This document shows, piece by piece, positions 5,273 to 5,392 of a stretch of DNA of 5,392 bases (position 1 is its first letter; the number at the start of each line of letters is the position of its first letter). The stretch lies in the NCBI GenBank assembly GCA_030833685.1, contig JAURGS010000168.1:1-5392 (forward strand). Direction: 5' to 3'. Source of the stretch: Rhodoferax sp. Lineage in GTDB: Bacteria; Pseudomonadota; Gammaproteobacteria; Burkholderiales; Burkholderiaceae_C. The notes below the pieces were generated by a model. That model saw only the letters and a program-made list of their open reading frames with translations, was not told the origin of the DNA and made no database searches. The position numbers and the translations under genes are program-made.

Positions 5273-5292
5273 CCTCGCTTTTTTGAGCGAAG
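5273..5292 (-). promoter_or_regulatory. Leader stem-loop 1 at the predicted 5' end of the mRNA
   Basis: CUUCGCU (5292-5286) pairs with AGCGAGG (5279-5273) over 7 bp with one U-G, loop CAAAAA. The transcription start predicted from the -10 box falls at about 5292-5293, so the stem would stand at or within a base or two of the 5' end, where such stems can protect mRNA from decay. This is inference. Confidence 0.45.
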
Positions 5293-5298
5293 CCCTAG

Positions 5299-5307
5299 AT
5301 TATGCCA
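5299..5307 (-). promoter_or_regulatory. Extended -10 promoter for the spc operon
   Basis: TGGCATAAT reads as TGn plus the -10 hexamer CATAAT, 5 of 6 matches to TATAAT, with the extended TG in place. The -35 region at 17-bp spacing (5322-5327, CTGGAT) is poor, as is common for extended -10 promoters. Predicted start is about 5292, giving a leader near 139 nt. E. coli also has a promoter just before rplN. Confidence 0.55.
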
Positions 5308-5309
5308 TT

Positions 5310-5328
5310 AATCCAGATTCAATCCAGA
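5310..5328 (-). repeat. Two 8-bp repeats with 11-bp period over the -35/spacer
   Basis: TCTGGATT occurs at 5321-5328 and again at 5310-5317, one helical turn apart and covering the -35 and spacer of the predicted promoter. A third partial copy (CTGGATTAA, 5170-5178) lies next to the rplN SD. The spacing fits a same-face protein-binding site; no regulator is identified. Confidence 0.4.
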
Positions 5329-5332
5329 AATA

Positions 5333-5361
5333 TTTACGCCTTTTGCGCTTTTCGCTACGAT
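5333..5361 (+). promoter_or_regulatory. Weak candidate divergent promoter
   Basis: TTTACG (5333-5338), a 17-base spacer and TACGAT (5356-5361) match the sigma-70 consensus at 4 of 6 positions in each box. It would read off the right edge, away from the spc operon. Such matches occur by chance in A+T-richer DNA. Confidence 0.2.
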
Positions 5362-5392
5362 TTGGCGGCTACACATCGCCCTGCGCGCCAGC

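Larger units (their letters stand above)
5154..5392 (-). other. Non-coding region upstream of rplN: promoter and structured leader
   Basis: I can support no gene in these 239 bases. rpsQ (S17), usually just upstream of rplN, is not recognisable in any frame. On the minus strand, one frame gives only a 27-codon tail (stop at 5308-5310) and another a 7-codon tail (stop at 5369-5371). Either could be the end of an upstream gene, but neither resembles S17. The region is richer in A+T around 5280-5340 than the genes. It holds a promoter, three stem-loops and short repeats, listed separately. Confidence 0.7.

Noticed and set aside
5308..5391. 27-codon minus-strand tail ending GLNLD, possibly the end of an upstream gene
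   Set aside because: It does not resemble the S17 C-terminus and overlaps the predicted promoter; without sequence beyond the edge it cannot be supported.
5303..5392. Plus-strand frame starting MPLIQIQSRNIYAF, open to the window edge
   Set aside because: Its ATG overlaps the predicted spc -10 region, it has no SD, and 30 codons are too few to judge.

Overview
The window is a stretch of core chromosome from a betaproteobacterium. Protein sequences such as SecY, L18 and S14 look like Burkholderiales, most likely Comamonadaceae-like; this is recognition from memory, not a database result. It carries the spc ribosomal-protein operon on the minus strand, reading from right to left. Gene order is the canonical one: rplN (L14), rplX (L24), rplE (L5), rpsN (S14), rpsH (S8), rplF (L6), rplR (L18), rpsE (S5), rpmD (L30), rplO (L15), secY. 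All ten ribosomal-protein genes are full length. secY is cut by the left window edge after 348 codons. I see no real gene on the plus strand; the long plus-strand open frames are antisense shadows of these highly expressed genes.

The genes are tightly packed, with gaps of 2 to 25 bases. At several junctions the Shine-Dalgarno (SD) sequence of the next gene overlaps the stop codon of the previous one, so translational coupling is likely. Two genes, rpsN and secY, begin with GTG. The products act together. L5 and L18 bind 5S rRNA in the central protuberance. L14, L24, L6, L15 and L30 are 50S proteins. S14, S8 and S5 are 30S proteins. SecY is the channel of the Sec translocon, co-expressed with the ribosome that docks on it. 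In E. coli, S8 feeds back on this operon at the rplE start.

The right-hand 239 bases (5154-5392) hold no gene I can support. rpsQ, the usual upstream neighbour of rplN, does not appear there. Instead there is an apparent extended -10 promoter reading into rplN, followed by an inferred leader of about 139 nt. Three stem-loops can be drawn in that leader. In each, the single imperfect position is a G-U wobble only in the minus-strand (sense) RNA, which argues for a folded mRNA leader. The 3' arm of the last stem-loop can alternatively pair with the rplN SD. Two 8-bp repeats 11 bp apart lie across the promoter, and a third partial copy lies next to the rplN SD. This leader is the part of the window most worth checking; the coding part is ordinary core genome.
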